Source: CAXBBB01 sp963793245 (GTDB lineage: Bacteria; Bacteroidota; Rhodothermia; Rhodothermales; BA12). From it: a DNA stretch of 64,000 nt. This document shows positions 17,095-25,970 of the stretch, one piece after another. The notes below the pieces were generated by a model. It was given only the letters and a program-made list of their open reading frames with translations, was not told where the DNA came from and did not search any database. Where the stretch lies: the NCBI GenBank assembly GCA_963793245.1, contig CAWBZG010000002.1, forward strand, positions 1,302,001-1,366,000, given 5' to 3'. Position 1 is the first letter of the stretch. Every line of letters begins with the position of its first letter. The position numbers and the translations under genes were made by a program.

Positions 17095-20000
17095 CTAAAC
17101 GTCTGCTTCGGCTTCGCTATACGCCGACGGAGGTACACCGTAGGCCGCCCGGAATGAGCGAGAGAAATGCGCGACGCTGTTGAACCCAACGCCATAGGCG
17201 ATCTCGCTGACGGTCCCCGTCCGTCGAAGTAGCAGATCGGCGGCCCGCTCCAGGCGTGCCTCACGAAGTAAGTCTGTGGCGGTGAAGCCCTCTGACTTCA
17301 GGCGGCGATAGAGTTGGGTTCGGCTCACGCCCAACTCAGAGGCTAATGCCTCGACACCGAAGTCAGAGTCGGTCAACTGTGCGTTGATGGCGGACTGTAC
17401 CGACACCACAAATTGCTCGTCGGCGCTGAGCGGCTCGGCTGGTTCAACAGACTGTCCATGCAACACCGATCTGGTAGACTTCAGGTCCGCAACTGCGATA
17501 TCGCGCAGCCTCCTCCGGCTGATGATCAAGTTGTCGATGCGGGCGCGTAGCTCTGCAGGATCTACGGGTTTTGCGAGGTAATCGTCGGCGCCGACCTCCA
17601 GCCCTTCCAGACGCGAGTCTTTGCCCGCCCGCCCGGTCAGCAACACGACGGGCAGAAAGGCCGTCTGTGGGTCGGATTTCAGCGCACGGCACAGCTCGAG
17701 TCCGTCCATTTCGGGCATCATCACGTCCGACACGATCAGGTCGGGGAGTCGATGACGAGCCAGTGATAGGGCTTCTCGACCATCCGCCGCCTCAATGACG
17801 CGGTAGGTAGGCTCAAGGTGACGTCGCACGTATGCGCGGATGTCGGCATGGTCGTCGGCGACGAGGACTGTCGTTCGATCTTCTTCGCCCGAGTCAGACG
17901 GCGGGGCGGATCCGTTTGAGCGAGACGCGTCCGCTTCGCGAGGTGCTGGCTTCGATGCGTCCACCGTTAGCGAAGAGCGCTCAGCCGCAGGCAGCGTGAC
18001 GAAGAACGCACTCCCCTGACCCTCAACGCTCTCGACGCGGATCGTCCCCTCGTGGAGCGCCACCAGCTCGCTGGCCAACGCCAAGCCGACGCCCGTTCCC
18101 GGGATGGCGGGGTCGTCCTGCCTGCTGCCCTGATAGAACCGCTCAAAGACGTGCGCCAACTCTCCGGGCACGATGCCGACGCCGGTATCGCGCACTTCGA
18201 CGGTCCACATCGGACGCCCCTCCGACACCTCCGAGTAGATGTGAGTGCGAATCGCTCCTCCCTCGGGTGTGAACTTGAACGCGTTTCCGACTAGGTTGAC
18301 GAACACCTCGTCCAGCCGATCTGCGTCGCCCGTCACGACGATGGGTTCGTCGGGAGCGTCGAGCGTCAGCGCCAGCCGCTTCCGCTCGGCGCTGTGGGAG
18401 AAAGCGTGCACGATTCCTCCCAGCAGGTCGCGCAAGTCGACGGGGTCGCGTTCGATGTCGAGCGCGCCCGACTCCAGCCGCGACAAAATCAGCATCTGAT
18501 TGGTTAGCCGCAGCAGGCGCTGGGCGTTGCGGTGAGCCAGCCGGACCTGTTCGTCGGCTTCCGGGCTGAGCGATTGTAATTCCCCAAATAGACCATCGCG
18601 CAGGTCTTCGAGCGGGCCGAGCGTGAGCGTGAGCGGCGTCCGAAACTCGTGACTGATGTTGGCGAAAAACCGGCTCTTGGCGGCGTCCAGTTCTTCAAGC
18701 CGCTGGGCCTGCCCTGCCACGAGTGCGAGTGCGTCTTCGGCGCGCTTCTGCTGCTCACGCACGTCGGCGGTGCGTGCCTGCACCTGACTCTTGAGTTGCT
18801 CCTCACGCCGACGTCCTACGTTCGCGCGGCGCCGAAGGAGGACTGCCGCCCCGAACAAGAGCAGCAACAGCGAAACGATCTGAAAAGCCGACGTTTCGTA
18901 AAACGCTGCCGGCACGACGAACGCCAGCGTTTTCCCACGCTCAGGCCAACGTCCAGGGTATGCCGACGCGATCACCTCGAACGTGTACGCACCGGGTTTC
19001 ATCTCGGTGAAAATGGCTTCGCGTCGGCCTCCGGCTTCAGTCCACTCGTCGCCTGGGCGCAGTCGGTAACGAAAACGCAGCGCTTGGGGCCGCGTGAAGT
19101 ACAACCCCGTGTAGGCGACCGTCACGCTGCGAGCACCCATTGGTAGACGAACAGCCTCATCAAAGCCCTGCACCAGGGAGAGAGCGAAGGTGTCTGCGGT
19201 GATAGACTCGATTGCGCTTTGGATGAGCGGCCCCGAGTCCGAAACGCGGCGCGGGTCCACGACGACGGCGCCGCCCTGTGTTGCGAACCACAATCGTCCG
19301 TCCGATGCACGCATGGCAGACGACCCGCCTCCCCCGTTTGCTTCGCGCTCACGCAACCCGGCACTCTCGTCATAGCTGACCGAAAAGACTCGGTTCGTGC
19401 GTCCGTCGGCGAAGGCTTCTAGATCGGTGCGCTGGACCCAGAAGATGCCTCTGTTGGTGCTCATCCAGAATCGCCCCAGGCCGTCCTCCAAAATCGAATG
19501 CAGCGCGTCGTCGAACAAGCCATCTCGCCGACCGATAACGGTAACCTGAGCTAGACTTCCATCCAGAGCGCGAACCAGTCGATTTAATCCGGCATCTTCG
19601 GTCGCCGCCCAGATGATGCCCGCATCGTCCTCGTAGAGAGCACGGACGCGATCGCTCGAGAGTCCGTCCGCTGTCGTGATCGACCGGAACGTGCCGTTTT
19701 GGTAGACGCTTAGTCCGCCGCCAGCGGTAGCCATCCAGAGGGCATCATCCCGCGTAGCCAAAAAACTGAGGACGGGATACTGGGGGATGTCTCTTTCCGA
19801 AAGGCGGATCCGCTCACCTCCACACGAGCGATAGAGTCCGATTTCCGCACCAATCCAGACGCATCCGTCGGCGGACTGGTGCATCGCTCGGATTCCGGGC
19901 GAGAGTTTCTCGGGGCCGAACCCGGCTTCGAATCCTGTAAAATCGGGCGCTCGGAAACTGGGTATGCGTGCCAAGCCGCCGCCGCCAGCGAGCAACTCAC

Positions 20001-21273
20001 CCGTGTTCAAAGCCACTACGTCGTAGACGATTTGCGGCACATCGGGCCGTTGCCACGAACGCACGGTACCATTTGCTAAACGCGAAATGCCGCCGCCGAG
20101 CGTCCCAAACCACATCGCTTGGTCCGGCACCTCCACTATCGCATACACATTGGGGCTGAGAAGCCCTTCTTCGGTCGCATAGGTAGCAAACAAGGAAGGA
20201 CGCAGCCGGTGAAGCCCTTCTCGGACCGTTCCAACCCACAGATTGCCTTCTGTGTCGAGCAGCGATGAGGTGATGTACTCCACATCTGAGAGTAGAGACA
20301 GCACCACGCGACCGTCCAGCAAGACCGTGCTGCCTCCTATGATCCACTCCTCCGCACCCGGGGCGGCCATGCTTTTCCATTCGAAGTTCCACCACTCCCC
20401 ACTGGATGCCTCTCGCATCACCAGGTTGCCACTCGCACGCCCCGTTTCCTCATCGACCTGGTACAGAGCACCGTCTGTGCCCAGCAACAGGGCACCGCTC
20501 TGATCGCGGAAGTAGCGCCCCTCTGTGAACGTCACCCGGTCGACGCGTTCGACACGTTCTAATCCTCCATTTGAGAAGCGAAAATTGCCCTCAGTCGAGT
20601 TGATCCAAGCGACACCGGGCTGAACCGGGTCTGGGTAGACGTGCATTACGTTCGCCACCACATCGGGACCGAACCGCAGGGTGTCATCTCCTGAAATGCG
20701 GAGGAGCGCTTTCCCCTCCCCTTGCTGTACCCATCGCTCGCCAAGCGGACCGTCATACGCACGGACCATATTGACCCGCTGCCCCGAATACCATATGGGA
20801 TGGATCTCCCCACCGTCGATCTCCCAGGTACCGAATCGGCCTGCGATGCGCAGGGTGCCGGACTGAACGTAGAATTTGCTCATGTTGGTCGGTCGTCCTT
20901 CTCCGACCTCCACACGCTCAAACTGTCCGTCCCGGTAGCGGATGATGCCTCCCCCCTCGTCGAGGATCGCCCACAACGTGCCTTCGGGGTCGACGGCTAC
21001 GTCGTTGATGCGGTTGCTGACCAGAGCAGGGGTCGTCCGACTCGTAAACACCGTAAACCCTACTCCATCAAACCGCACCAGCCCATCGAACGTCGCCAGC
21101 CACAGATACCCGTCCGGGGCCTGCGCGATGCCATTGATCGTGTTGACAGGCAGCCCTTCAGCCGTACTCCACCTGTCGTGAACGACTCCAGGCGCCACGT
21201 CGACCTGCGCGCGGCTTCTCTGCCCGAACAGGCTGAGAGTGATCAGTACGATGTATACGTGAAGGCGGGCCAA
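17095..21273 (-). CDS. Hybrid two-component system protein (propeller sensor, kinase, receiver, AraC output)
   Basis: 1,392 residues from a TTG start. A signal or anchor segment (VYIVLITLSLFG) leads into periplasmic two-component-regulator propeller repeats (about 30-690, for example SVDGYLWL-type blades such as APDGYLWLATFDGLVRF). A Y_Y_Y domain (about 700-785), a membrane helix (about 795-815), a histidine kinase with H-box FFANISHEFRTPLT (about 870) and an ATPase domain (GTGVGLALASELV) follow. The receiver is at about 1130-1245 (acceptor in LIVSDVMMPEMDG) and an AraC-type helix-turn-helix at about 1285-1388 (GVSRTQLYRRLKSEGF). This is the HTCS architecture known from Bacteroides glycan utilisation loci, sensing a periplasmic ligand and activating nearby genes. 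No SusC/SusD or glycoside hydrolase lies beside it here, so the target is unknown. Confidence 0.93.
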   Translation of the reverse strand: MARLHVYIVLITLSLFGQRSRAQVDVAPGVVHDRWSTAEGLPVNTINGIAQAPDGYLWLATFDGLVRFDGVGFTVFTSRTTPALVSNRINDVAVDPEGTLWAILDEGGGIIRYRDGQFERVEVGEGRPTNMSKFYVQSGTLRIAGRFGTWEIDGGEIHPIWYSGQRVNMVRAYDGPLGERWVQQGEGKALLRISGDDTLRFGPDVVANVMHVYPDPVQPGVAWINSTEGNFRFSNGGLERVERVDRVTFTEGRYFRDQSGALLLGTDGALYQVDEETGRASGNLVMREASSGEWWNFEWKSMAAPGAEEWIIGGSTVLLDGRVVLSLLSDVEYITSSLLDTEGNLWVGTVREGLHRLRPSLFATYATEEGLLSPNVYAIVEVPDQAMWFGTLGGGISRLANGTVRSWQRPDVPQIVYDVVALNTGELLAGGGGLARIPSFRAPDFTGFEAGFGPEKLSPGIRAMHQSADGCVWIGAEIGLYRSCGGERIRLSERDIPQYPVLSFLATRDDALWMATAGGGLSVYQNGTFRSITTADGLSSDRVRALYEDDAGIIWAATEDAGLNRLVRALDGSLAQVTVIGRRDGLFDDALHSILEDGLGRFWMSTNRGIFWVQRTDLEAFADGRTNRVFSVSYDESAGLREREANGGGGSSAMRASDGRLWFATQGGAVVVDPRRVSDSGPLIQSAIESITADTFALSLVQGFDEAVRLPMGARSVTVAYTGLYFTRPQALRFRYRLRPGDEWTEAGGRREAIFTEMKPGAYTFEVIASAYPGRWPERGKTLAFVVPAAFYETSAFQIVSLLLLLFGAAVLLRRRANVGRRREEQLKSQVQARTADVREQQKRAEDALALVAGQAQRLEELDAAKSRFFANISHEFRTPLTLTLGPLEDLRDGLFGELQSLSPEADEQVRLAHRNAQRLLRLTNQMLILSRLESGALDIERDPVDLRDLLGGIVHAFSHSAERKRLALTLDAPDEPIVVTGDADRLDEVFVNLVGNAFKFTPEGGAIRTHIYSEVSEGRPMWTVEVRDTGVGIVPGELAHVFERFYQGSRQDDPAIPGTGVGLALASELVALHEGTIRVESVEGQGSAFFVTLPAAERSSLTVDASKPAPREADASRSNGSAPPSDSGEEDRTTVLVADDHADIRAYVRRHLEPTYRVIEAADGREALSLARHRLPDLIVSDVMMPEMDGLELCRALKSDPQTAFLPVVLLTGRAGKDSRLEGLEVGADDYLAKPVDPAELRARIDNLIISRRRLRDIAVADLKSTRSVLHGQSVEPAEPLSADEQFVVSVQSAINAQLTDSDFGVEALASELGVSRTQLYRRLKSEGFTATDLLREARLERAADLLLRRTGTVSEIAYGVGFNSVAHFSRSFRAAYGVPPSAYSEAEADV

Positions 21274-21361
21274 GAACTACTCGTGGTGGATTTGCAAACT
21301 ACTCCCTTCGGCTGATAAGCTTACACAGGTTCAGACGTCTCTTCCCTTCAGACCAAAGTCG

Positions 21362-22969
21362 CTAAATCACAGTGGGTCGACGCTCGGACTCTTTGCGGTT
21401 GGGATAGTCGAGCGTGAAATGCAGACCTCGGCTCTCATGCCGCATCAGCGCCGACGTGACGATCAGGTAGGCCGTCGCAATCAAGTTGCGCAGTTCGCAC
21501 GCGCCGACGCTTACCCGCGTCCTACGGTAGAAATCTTCGGTCTCCTCGTAGAGCAGCCGCGTCCGACGCAGGGCGCGTTGCAGCCGAAGATCCGAGCGGA
21601 CGATCCCGACCAGATCGCTCATGAGCCGCTGCAACTCTTCGCGGTTGTGCGCCACCAACACCCATTCGCGCTCCTGTGATGTGCCGCCCGTGTCCCACAT
21701 CGGCACGGCGTCGTGCTCCTCGCTCCAATCGGCGCGGTGGGCCAGCGTGTGACGCGCAGCGCGGTAGCTGAACACCATCGCTTCGAGCAAACTGTTGCTC
21801 GCTAGCCGGTTGGCACCGTGCAGCCCCGTGCAGGCGACTTCGCCGCTCGCATACAAGTTGCGGATCGTGGTGCGCGCGTCCAGGTCTGTCACGACGCCGC
21901 CGCACTGGTAGTGGGCTGCGGGAACGACCGGGATCGGCTCGTGCGCGATGTCGATGCCGAAGTCGAGGCATCGCGCGCGGATGGTCGGAAAGTGGTGTTC
22001 GATTGCCTCTTCGCCGATGTGACTGATGTCGAGCCACACGTGCTTGTCGCCTCTCCGCTTGATCTGATCGTCGATGGCGCGGGCGACGATATCGCGTGGG
22101 GCGAGTTCGCCGCGTTCGTCATAGTCGGGCATGAACCGCTCGCCCGCTAGGTTGGTCAGAATACCGCCCTCACCTCTGACGGCCTCTGAGATCAGAAAGC
22201 TATCGGCGTCTGGATGGAAGAGACTCGTCGGATGAAACTGGACGAACTCCATGTTGCTAACGTGCGCTTTGGCTCGATAAGCCATCGCGAGGCCGTCGCC
22301 CGTGGCCACGTCGGGGTTGGTGGTGTGCGCGTAGACTTGGCCGCTTCCCCCCGTCGCCAGAAGGGTCGTTCGGGCGAGAAAGGTGTCGACCCTATCGCGC
22401 TTTTCGTCGAGCACATAGGCGCCATAGCACGCCGTGTCGGAGCGTAGCCTCGTCACGGTCTGACCCAAGTGGTGCTCGGTGATGAGTTCGACGGCGTAGT
22501 GGTACTCGAACACCTCGATATTCGGATGCTTGCGGATAGCGGCGAGCAGGCTGCGCTCGACCTCGGCTCCGGTTGCGTCCGCGGCATGGACGATACGGTT
22601 GGCTGAGTGTCCACCCTCGCGTCCCAGATGGAGTTCGCCGCCGGGGTCGCGCGAGAAGTCGGCTCCCAGGTCGATCAACTCTTGCAGGCGCTCAGGCCCT
22701 TCGGTCACCACGATGCGCACGACCTCCGGGTCGCACAGACCCGCTCCAGCATCGAGCGTGTCCTCGATGTGCGACTCGACGCTGTCGCCCGGATCGGTGA
22801 CGGCCGCGATCCCTCCCTGCGCCCAGTTGGTATTGCTCTCGACCGACTGCTTCTTGGTCACGATGCCGACCGTTCCGCTGTCCGCTACTCGGAGCGCGAA
22901 CGTCAGCCCAGCAACGCCAGAGCCGAGGACGAGGAAGTCGAAGCGGTGGGTCGTGGGAGCAGCAGACAT
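21362..22969 (-). CDS. nadB: L-aspartate oxidase, NAD biosynthesis
   Basis: 535 residues from the ATG at 22969; an upstream in-frame start at 23029 would add 20 residues that overlap a dispersed repeat, so it is not preferred. It oxidises L-aspartate to iminoaspartate with FAD, the first step of de novo NAD synthesis. The FAD Rossmann motif is at residues 15-21 (LGSGVAG). Further succinate dehydrogenase/NadB-family blocks are SNTNWAQGGIAAV, the substrate loop HSANRIVHAADATG, GGEL-type segments and GEVACTGLHGANRLASNSLLE. The length fits the family. nadA and nadC are not adjacent. The gene precedes the HTCS gene on the same strand with an 88-bp gap, probably a separate transcription unit. Confidence 0.95.
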   Translation of the reverse strand: MSAAPTTHRFDFLVLGSGVAGLTFALRVADSGTVGIVTKKQSVESNTNWAQGGIAAVTDPGDSVESHIEDTLDAGAGLCDPEVVRIVVTEGPERLQELIDLGADFSRDPGGELHLGREGGHSANRIVHAADATGAEVERSLLAAIRKHPNIEVFEYHYAVELITEHHLGQTVTRLRSDTACYGAYVLDEKRDRVDTFLARTTLLATGGSGQVYAHTTNPDVATGDGLAMAYRAKAHVSNMEFVQFHPTSLFHPDADSFLISEAVRGEGGILTNLAGERFMPDYDERGELAPRDIVARAIDDQIKRRGDKHVWLDISHIGEEAIEHHFPTIRARCLDFGIDIAHEPIPVVPAAHYQCGGVVTDLDARTTIRNLYASGEVACTGLHGANRLASNSLLEAMVFSYRAARHTLAHRADWSEEHDAVPMWDTGGTSQEREWVLVAHNREELQRLMSDLVGIVRSDLRLQRALRRTRLLYEETEDFYRRTRVSVGACELRNLIATAYLIVTSALMRHESRGLHFTLDYPNRKESERRPTVI

Positions 22970-23024
22970 GGAAAGCAGTGCGAGTGATGTTGCAATAACG
23001 GAAGGTCGGAGTCTCCCATTCCTC

Positions 23025-23107
23025 GTCATTGCGAGGAGCGCAGCGATGTGGCAATCTCCTCGTCAACCCGCTGGCTCTGGAGATCGCCACGCTTCGCTCG
23101 CGATGAC
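23025..23107. repeat. Dispersed imperfect palindromic repeat (REP-like)
   Basis: The left arm gtcattgcgaggagcgcagc... and the right arm ...gcttcgctcgcgatgac form a long imperfect hairpin (arms about 35 and 29 nt, centre near 23068). From memory, the core gtcattgcgag ... gcaatctcc matches a repeat found many times in intergenic regions of diverse bacterial genomes. It sits between prfB and nadB. Only one copy was noticed in this window. Confidence 0.6.
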
Positions 23108-23131
23108 AGTTGGCGGGATTGGGTGACGGGC

Positions 23132-24238
23132 CTACTCGACGGCCTGAGTCAGGTACGCTTTGATAAACTCGTCGATTTCGCCATCCATGACCGATTGCAC
23201 ATCCGTCAACTTGGTCTCGGTGCGGTGATCGTTGACCATCGTGTACGGCTGAAACACGTAGCTGCGGATCTGGCTGCCCCACTCGATCTTCTTCTTGCCC
23301 GCCTCCTGAGCGTTTTTGGCCGCCTCCTGGATGTCGCGCTCGAGCGAGTAGATGCGGCTCTTGAGCATGTTCATCGCACGCTCGCGGTTCTGCAACTGGC
23401 TGCGCTCTTCGGTACTCTCGGCAGCGACGCGCTCCTCCTTGCCGTTCGACAGCTTGCCCGTCCAGATATAGCGCGCGCCCGTTTCGACCTTGTTGACGTT
23501 CTGCCCGCCCTTTCCGCCGCTGCGGAACGTCTGCAGTTCCAGGTCGGCTGGGTTGAGTTCGATGTTGATCGTGTCGTCGATCTCGGGGAAGACGAACACG
23601 CTCGTAAACGAAGTGTGGCGCTTGCCTGACGAATCGAACGGCGACATCCGTACCAGCCGGTGGACGCCGGATTCTGCTTTGAGATACCCGAACGCGTACG
23701 GCCCTTCGACGCGTAGCGACGCGCTCTTGATGCCTGCGCCTTCTCCCTCCTGATACTCAAGGAGCGTCGGTTTATAGCCGCCGCGCTCGGCCCAGCGCGT
23801 GTACATCCGCAAGAGCATGTCGCCCCAGTCTTGCGCCTCGGTGCCGCCTGCGCCGGGGTGGATGGTCAGAATCGCCGTGCGGTTGTCGTCGGGACCGCCC
23901 AGGATGGTCCTGAACTCCATACCCTCGACCAGCTTGGCCAGCGCCGCAGCTTCTTTGTCGATCTCGGCTGATAGGTCTTCTTCTTCCTCGTCCGCCATCA
24001 ACTGGAAGGTCTCCACGTTCTCCATCCGCTCAGCGATGGCTTTCCAGCCTTCGACCCAGTCCTTCTCGGCGGCGATCTCCTTCTCCACCAATTGCGCGGC
24101 TTGGGGATCGTCCCAGAACGTCGGGTCGAGGCGTTGCTTGCTCAACTCGTCGATGCGCGCCTGACGCCCCGACACGCCGATATGGGCTTCGAGTTCGCGC
24201 GCGCGTTGGAGGAGGTCGTCTATGTCTTCGGTACTCAT
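23132..24238 (-). CDS. prfB: Peptide chain release factor 2
   Basis: 368 residues. RF2 releases nascent chains at UGA and UAA codons. The SPF stop-recognition motif is present (MSPFDSSGKRHTSF) and so is the catalytic GGQ (SGGKGGQNVNK). The N-terminal helices and HPGAGGTEAQDW block match the family. The gene is one uninterrupted frame: no in-frame UGA or CTTTGA slip site is visible near residue 20-30, so the programmed frameshift that autoregulates many prfB genes appears absent. The ATG overlaps the stop of the upstream small membrane protein gene (ATGA at 24235-24238), indicating translational coupling. Confidence 0.96.
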   Translation of the reverse strand: MSTEDIDDLLQRARELEAHIGVSGRQARIDELSKQRLDPTFWDDPQAAQLVEKEIAAEKDWVEGWKAIAERMENVETFQLMADEEEEDLSAEIDKEAAALAKLVEGMEFRTILGGPDDNRTAILTIHPGAGGTEAQDWGDMLLRMYTRWAERGGYKPTLLEYQEGEGAGIKSASLRVEGPYAFGYLKAESGVHRLVRMSPFDSSGKRHTSFTSVFVFPEIDDTINIELNPADLELQTFRSGGKGGQNVNKVETGARYIWTGKLSNGKEERVAAESTEERSQLQNRERAMNMLKSRIYSLERDIQEAAKNAQEAGKKKIEWGSQIRSYVFQPYTMVNDHRTETKLTDVQSVMDGEIDEFIKAYLTQAVE

Positions 24239-24588
24239 GCGGAATGGGATGCGGGAGAGGTCGCCAGCCTACGCGTCTGTGCGCCGACCGTGCCAGCACA
24301 CAAGCCGATCAGGGCAGCGAAAATCAGAGAAAGCAGCGGCGCGACGGGTGCTGGAAGGCCGCCGATGAGCGAAGCGATGGTCGCCGCAGCACGCTCGAAA
24401 TACACGCCGGACGAAAGCGCGTAGAATGCCATCACCAGCCCCCAACTCAGACCCACGCCCAGCGCGCCGCGCCAGGTGGCACCGTCCGGCCACAGCGCGC
24501 CCAGGATCAGCGGTGCAGAGATCGCCCACGCCCAGCCCAGAACGACGTGGATGAGCAGCGTGGCGACGGTGAGAATGAGGAGGCGCAT
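24235..24588 (-). CDS. Small integral membrane protein, unknown function
   Basis: 117 residues with three to four hydrophobic segments (about residues 2-32, 40-60 and 80-102, the last LLSLIFAALIGLCAGTVGA). I do not recognise a family. The gene overlaps the prfB start by four bases and is probably in its transcription unit. The start at 24588 (MRLLILTVATLL) is the only sensible one. Confidence 0.7.
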   Translation of the reverse strand: MRLLILTVATLLIHVVLGWAWAISAPLILGALWPDGATWRGALGVGLSWGLVMAFYALSSGVYFERAAATIASLIGGLPAPVAPLLSLIFAALIGLCAGTVGAQTRRLATSPASHSA

Positions 24589-24649
24589 CAGAGGATGGTG
24601 TAGCGACGGGGCATGCCCCGTCGGTACGGGACCGGATCAAGGCGCAGCG

Positions 24650-25846
24650 TCAAACGGCGACGCCGTTCGCCTCGCGCGCCCGATCCGCGAACGCAGTAAT
24701 GCGCCGGACGGCCTCTTGGATGTTCTCGAGCGAGTTGGCGTACGAACAGCGGATGTAGCCGCTTCCGCTCGGACCAAATGCATCGCCCGGCACGCAGGCG
24801 ACTTTCTCTTGGTTGAGCAGGTTGGTGACGAACGTCTCGGGGTCAAGCCCGGTCGAGCGGATGTCGGGGAAGGCGTAGAACGCTCCCTCGGGTTCGAACG
24901 TCGGAAGTCCGGCGGCACGCAGTCCGTCGACGAGCGTGCGGCGGCGGATGTCGTACGCTTGACGCATCGCCTCGACCTGGTCCTGGCAGTCGCGCATCGC
25001 GGCGTGGGCGGCGACCTGCCCCATCGTCGGGCTACTCATCACGACGTACTGGTGCATCACGTACATCGCGCGGTAGATGTCTTTGGGAGCGCACGCATAG
25101 CCGATGCGCCAGCCGGTCATCGCGTAGTTCTTCGAGAAGCCGCTGATCAGGATCGTGCGGTCGTACAGGCTGGGAATCGACGGCAGGCAGGTGTGGCCGT
25201 CGACGTAGGCGTGACCGTAAACGAGCCGGTCGTAGATCTCGTCCGACAGCACGATCAAGTCGTGCTTGACGACGACCTCGGCGATCTCTTCGAGCGTTTC
25301 CCTCCGCAGGACGGCGCCCGTCGGGTTGTTCGGATAGCCCAAGAACAGCATCTTCGTGTTGGGCGTGATGCGCGCTTCGATATCGGCAGCCGTGACCTGG
25401 AAGTCATTTTCGACCGATGTCGGCACGTAGACGACTGTGCCGCCTGCCATCTGCACTGCGGGAGCGTAGCTGACGAAACACGGCTCGGGGATCAGCACCT
25501 CGTCACCGGGCGAGATCGTCGCCAGCATCGCCAGCAGGATGGCTTCGGATGCGCCAACCGTCACCATGATCTGGCTGCCCGGATCGTAGCTGACGCCGTA
25601 GCGCTCCTTGATGTCGGCAGCAATGACGTCGCGCAGTTCGCCCAGACCAGCGTTGGCGGTATAGCCCGTCCGACCGGCTTTAAGCGAGCCGATGGCCGCG
25701 TCGATGGCGGGTTGGGGCGTCACGAAGTCGGGTTCGCCGATGCCCAGAGAGAGCACGTCGTCCATCGTGGCGGCGATCTCAAAAAAGCGGCGGATGCCCG
25801 AAGGCGGAATCGTTTGGGCGCGGAGCGAGAGGCGCGAGTCGGACAC
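24650..25846 (-). CDS. Class I/II pyridoxal-phosphate aminotransferase
   Basis: 398 residues from a GTG (VSDSRLSLRAQTIPPSGIRRFF); the longer open frame to 25930 would cross the promoter motif and has no family match in its first 28 residues. Fold type I AAT-like signatures: GEPDF, GASEAILLAML, YPNNPTGA, the cofactor lysine in SGFSKNYAMTGWRIGY (about residue 240) and the substrate arginine in SGYIRCSYA. It probably transaminates an aspartate, aromatic or alanine-type substrate; specificity cannot be read from the sequence. It is divergent from the aldehyde dehydrogenase gene. Confidence 0.93.
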   Translation of the reverse strand: MSDSRLSLRAQTIPPSGIRRFFEIAATMDDVLSLGIGEPDFVTPQPAIDAAIGSLKAGRTGYTANAGLGELRDVIAADIKERYGVSYDPGSQIMVTVGASEAILLAMLATISPGDEVLIPEPCFVSYAPAVQMAGGTVVYVPTSVENDFQVTAADIEARITPNTKMLFLGYPNNPTGAVLRRETLEEIAEVVVKHDLIVLSDEIYDRLVYGHAYVDGHTCLPSIPSLYDRTILISGFSKNYAMTGWRIGYACAPKDIYRAMYVMHQYVVMSSPTMGQVAAHAAMRDCQDQVEAMRQAYDIRRRTLVDGLRAAGLPTFEPEGAFYAFPDIRSTGLDPETFVTNLLNQEKVACVPGDAFGPSGSGYIRCSYANSLENIQEAVRRITAFADRAREANGVAV

Positions 25847-25871
25847 GGCGGATCGGGGGTGAGGCGAACAC

Positions 25872-25879
25872 CAAAGATA
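25872..25879 (-). promoter_or_regulatory. TAnnTTTG -7 element for the aminotransferase gene
   Basis: The minus strand reads TATCTTTG, an exact match to the Bacteroidota -7 consensus TAnnTTTG, 25 bp upstream of the GTG start. A clear -33 TTTG partner was not found. Confidence 0.4.
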
Positions 25880-25913
25880 CGGCGACCCGGCACGACGCGC
25901 GATTACATAGCGC

Positions 25914-25943
25914 TTTCGCACGCCGACCATCGGCCTATCTTGC
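25914..25943 (+). promoter_or_regulatory. Candidate promoter of the aldehyde dehydrogenase gene
   Basis: TTTC (25914-25917) followed about 18-19 bp later by TATCTTGC (25936-25943) resembles the Bacteroidota TTTG/TAnnTTTG pair and lies 27 bp upstream of the ATG at 25971. Confidence 0.35.
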
Positions 25944-25970
25944 AGGCTGCATTCACCCTTTCCCTAGCTC

